Shown: positions 61,218 to 64,000 of the stretch, piece by piece
Layout of the letters: every line of letters starts with the position of its first letter
Numbering within the stretch: position 1 is the stretch's first letter
Assembly: GCA_025677825.1 (NCBI GenBank)
Contig: JAIXMO010000018.1
Span: forward strand, 1 to 64,000
Direction: 5' to 3'
Origin: Helicostylum pulchrum
Taxonomy: Eukaryota > Mucoromycota > Mucoromycetes > Mucorales > Mucoraceae
Length of the DNA stretch: 64,000 nucleotides
The notes under the pieces: generated by a model
Database searches by the model: none
The model's input: the letters and a program-made list of their open reading frames with translations, nothing else
What the model was told of the DNA's origin: nothing
Program-made: the position numbers and the translations under genes

Positions 61218-62996
61218 ATGAGTACATTAGGACCTGTCATCTCTTCTGGGGCCGAACTTATTGCCACAACTTTAAAAAACCAAGGCGTTGAAGTCTTGTT
61301 TGGTATTGTTGGTATTCCCGTCGTCGAAGTTGCCGAAGCTTGTGTGGCAGCCGGTATTCGATTTATCGGGTTTCGTAATGAACAATCAGCAGCATATGCA
61401 GCCTCTATTTATGGCTACTTGAGCGGTAGACCTGGTGTTTGTCTAAGTGTAGGAGGCCCTGGTGTTGTACATGCACTTGCTGGTCTCTTAAACTCCAAAA
61501 TCAATTGTTGGCCTATTGTTTTATTATCAGGTTCATGTGACACTGACCAAGTAGATACAGGCGCCTTTCAAGAATTGGATCAAGTAGAGGTGTGTAGACC
61601 CTACTGTAAATACACTGCTAGACCTGCTTCATTGGAACAAGTACCCTTTGTAATTGAAAAGGCTTTTAGAACCGCTCTTTACGGTAGACCCGGTGCTGCT
61701 TATGTCGATTTACCTGCCGATTTTATTCAATATCCTATTCGTAATAAACAAGTCCTGGATTCAATTCAAGCATCTAAAGTTCCTAGTGCTCCCAAGTCTA
61801 TGGCTAATCCTTCTGATTTAAATGAAGCTGTTGCATTATTAAAAAATGCAAAGAGTCCTTTAATTGTAGTTGGAAAAGGGTAAAAAAAAAACATCGCGTT
61901 TTTATATATTACTGTTTGAAATATTAAAAAACTTATTTTTCGTAGTGCTGCTTATGCTCGTGCCGAAAAAGAAATCCTTCAATTAGTAGAAAAGACAGGA
62001 TCTCCATTTTTACCTACACCTATGGGTAAAGGAGTTTTACCCGACTCACATCCATTATGTGTTTCTGCGGCACGATCCAAAGCATTAAAAGAAGCCGATG
62101 TAGTACTTTTAATCGGTGCCCGTTTAAACTGGATTTTACACTTTGGCCATTCTCCTCGTTGGAACTCCACCGTGCGATTTATTCAAATCGACATTGCACC
62201 GGAGGAAATCGGCAACAACCGAAACGATACCTTACCTTTATTAGGCGATATTCAATTAGTTGTATCTCAACTAACTCAATCTCTTGAAAAACTCAACAAC
62301 ATCAGTAGTGGTTACGTAACTGGTTTGGTCAGCAAAGTAAAAGCCAACGCAGAAAAGATTAGACAGAGTGGATTGAAGGGATCCGATGAAGCAGTTTTAA
62401 ATTACCAAACTGCGTTTACAACCATCAAGAACATCTTGCCCGAAAAAGATATTGTTTATGTGAGTGAAGGTGCTAATACGATGGACATTGGTCGTTCGTT
62501 TTTTGACGTAAGTGAGCCTCGTCAACGTCTTGACGCTGGTACTGGCGCCACTATGGGTGTTGGTATGGGTTACGCTATTGGTGCTCAATGCTATTACCCC
62601 ACCAAGCGTGTAGTATCTATTGTAGGAGATTCTGCATTTGGTTTCTCTGCCATGGAATTAGAAACTGCTATTCGTTCTCAATTACCTTTATTAATTATTG
62701 TTATTAACAATAACGGTATTTACCACGGTTTGGATGATGATGAGTATGAAGCATCTAGAATCAGCGGTACTTTACCTACTACCTCCCTTTCTCCTGAAAC
62801 AAGATACGATATGATCTCGGAAGCTTGTGGTGGTAAAGGTTGGTTAGTAAAGAATAGAGTCCAGTTAGGAAACGCTTTAAAGGATGCCTTAGCAGCTAAA
62901 GACCAAACTTGTGTTATCAATGTTATGATTGCTCCTGGTGGAAGAACAAAGTTAGACTTTGCTTGGATGCAAAACGAGAAGAAGGCTAAATTATAG
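61218..62996 (+). CDS. 2-hydroxyacyl-CoA lyase / oxalyl-CoA decarboxylase family, peroxisomal
   Basis: Exons 61218-61879 and 61946-62996 give 570 residues, the usual length of ThDP enzymes. The N-terminal ThDP domain has VEVLFGIVGIPVVEVAEAC and GFRNEQSAAYAASIYG (the catalytic Glu), then VGGPGVVHALAGLLNSK. The central domain has PTPMGKGVLPDSHPL. The C-terminal ThDP domain has DAGTGATMGVGMGYAIG and the metal-binding VGDSAFGFSAMELETA followed by INNNGIY. The last residues, KKAKL, form a type 1 peroxisomal targeting signal. The family cleaves 2-hydroxyacyl-CoA (fatty acid alpha-oxidation) or oxalyl-CoA; sequence alone does not separate these, but the AKL end favours a peroxisomal enzyme. An upstream in-frame ATG (61014) is unlikely to be used. 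Confidence 0.92.
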
Positions 62997-63103
62997 AAAA
63001 GGACTGTTCATTTTAATGTCACATTTTTTTGATGTCTATTTTAACGAAATAAAATTCTTACTTTTTTTTTTAACACACCTTTACCTTTATATATACTGTT
63101 ATT

Positions 63104-63957
63104 ATGTCTCGTGGAGGAGGAAGAGGTGGATTTGGTAGAGGGGGAGGAGGAGCAGGCCAAACAGGAGCAATGCAACTTGTATCCTTTGACCTGTTAAAAG
63201 ATCTCGGCTCTGGTAATTTATTCAATGTTAACACAGCCTTATTTCCTGTAAGCTTTCTCTCCATTAAGAGAACCTAAACACAGTTTTGTTAATATGTTAT
63301 ATAACAATAGGAAATGGACGTACCTATTCCCCGTAAACCAACCTCAAACGAAGTTCAAGAATGGAAATTAAGAAAGGAATACTTGAATATGATTAAGGAA
63401 TCCCCTTTCCATTTAGTCGCACCATCACCACCACCCGATATTGTAAGATACTCTGATAAATATAAAGTCGTTATTCAGAAGCGTACTTTACGAGAAATAG
63501 AAACAAGTAAAAATTCGATATATACACACACGCACGAGAAAAGAAAAAAGCGAATTAATTATTTTGTTTTACAACAGATTTGGATTTCTTCCCTGATGAG
63601 TTACAAATAACAATTGATTCCAAGAGAAGAAAGAAGAGTAAGTCTTGATATATGTATAAAATACAAGGGAACGTTTGACATTTAAAATATACAATTTTAT
63701 TAGAGCCAAAGGCTACAACAATCGTTGACGAATATGGACAAATCGAAGCATTACTTAACGCCGAAGGTAAAGACGGTGAAGAAGAAGAAGAAGATGAAAA
63801 TGGTGAAAAGAAAGACGGTGACGAGGATGCTGAAAACGACGATGAATTCGAAGACGAAGAAGAAATGGTTGATGATAACGATTACGGTCAAAATTACTTT
63901 GATAATGGTGAAGATGATGATGTTGATGATGATGATGGTGAAGACACTTACTCATAA
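63104..63957 (+). CDS. RPC31: RNA polymerase III subunit RPC31 (RPC7/POLR3G)
   Basis: Four exons (63104-63247, 63311-63506, 63578-63637, 63704-63957) give 217 residues. The N-terminus is Gly/Arg-rich (RGGGRGGFGRGGGG), followed by the Rpc31 motifs FPEMDVPIPRKPTSNEVQEW and KRTLREIE. The tail is very acidic (EEEEEDENGEKKDGDED, then DDNDYGQNYFDNG), as in all members. Rpc31 sits in the Pol III-specific initiation subcomplex with Rpc34 and Rpc82 and is needed for start-site opening. Start lies 107 bases after the lyase stop, in tandem. Confidence 0.9.
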
Positions 63958-64000
63958 AAATAAAAACGCATATATACACTTTTTTTTTTTTTTTTTTTTG

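Overview
The window is nuclear DNA from a fungus, most likely an early-diverging one of the Mucoromycota (Mucorales type). The sequence is visibly AT-rich, with many homopolymer runs and microsatellites. Most genes are split by short introns of about 50-80 bases, with GTAAGT/GTAAAA-type donors, CTAAC/CTAAT branch sites and TAG/CAG acceptors. Gene content points the same way: a fungal MARVEL protein, a GPI-type fasciclin protein, a FET4 permease, a perilipin, a DMA-type FHA-RING ligase, and decayed repeats of kinds common in Mucorales. I saw no rRNA, tRNA or CRISPR. Most gene models below were rebuilt exon by exon by joining splice sites whose reading phases agree; exon positions are in each entry.

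Layout. 0-5 kb: two decayed Sel1-repeat genes, an intronless flavin reductase and a small four-exon membrane protein. 5-12 kb: PEX11-like peroxisomal protein (-), MARVEL-domain protein (+), fasciclin surface protein (-), YqjM-type old yellow enzyme (-). 12-18.6 kb is a mobile-element and accessory stretch: a 288-bp foldback element, a transposase relic, a Nab2-like CCCH gene, a tyrosine-recombinase relic and a PD-(D/E)XK-like relic. 18.6-32.3 kb: a WWE-like mini-protein gene, WDR75/UTP17 (-), a PRCC-family gene (+), an FHA-RING ligase (+), tRNA m5C methyltransferase TRM4/NSUN2 (-), two small disordered-protein genes (-) and a SWI3/RSC8 subunit (+). 32.4-45.2 kb, all minus strand: SEC16, a 12-exon formin, prefoldin subunit 5 and cytochrome c oxidase subunit IV/Cox5. 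45.2-47.4 kb: a gene-poor gap. 47.4-56.8 kb: FET4 (+), a zeta-class GST (+), a mitochondrial-type alanyl-tRNA synthetase (-), a perilipin-like protein (-) and a small Cys-rich three-exon gene (+). 56.8-59 kb: decayed sequence. 59-64 kb: an ELM1-domain protein (+), a peroxisomal 2-hydroxyacyl-CoA lyase (+) and RNA polymerase III subunit RPC31 (+).

The genes do not form one pathway. Most are housekeeping, in divergent, convergent or tandem pairs with short spacers. Loose themes are peroxisomes (PEX11; a lyase ending in the targeting signal AKL), mitochondria (Cox5, AlaRS, ELM1), ER and lipid droplets (SEC16, perilipin) and iron (FET4 with GATA-type sites upstream). I saw no convincing novel multi-gene system. 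The least explained loci are the WWE-like mini-protein, the Cys-rich gene at 55.9 kb, the repeat-bearing CCCH protein, and the foldback element that shares a motif with the recombinase relic.
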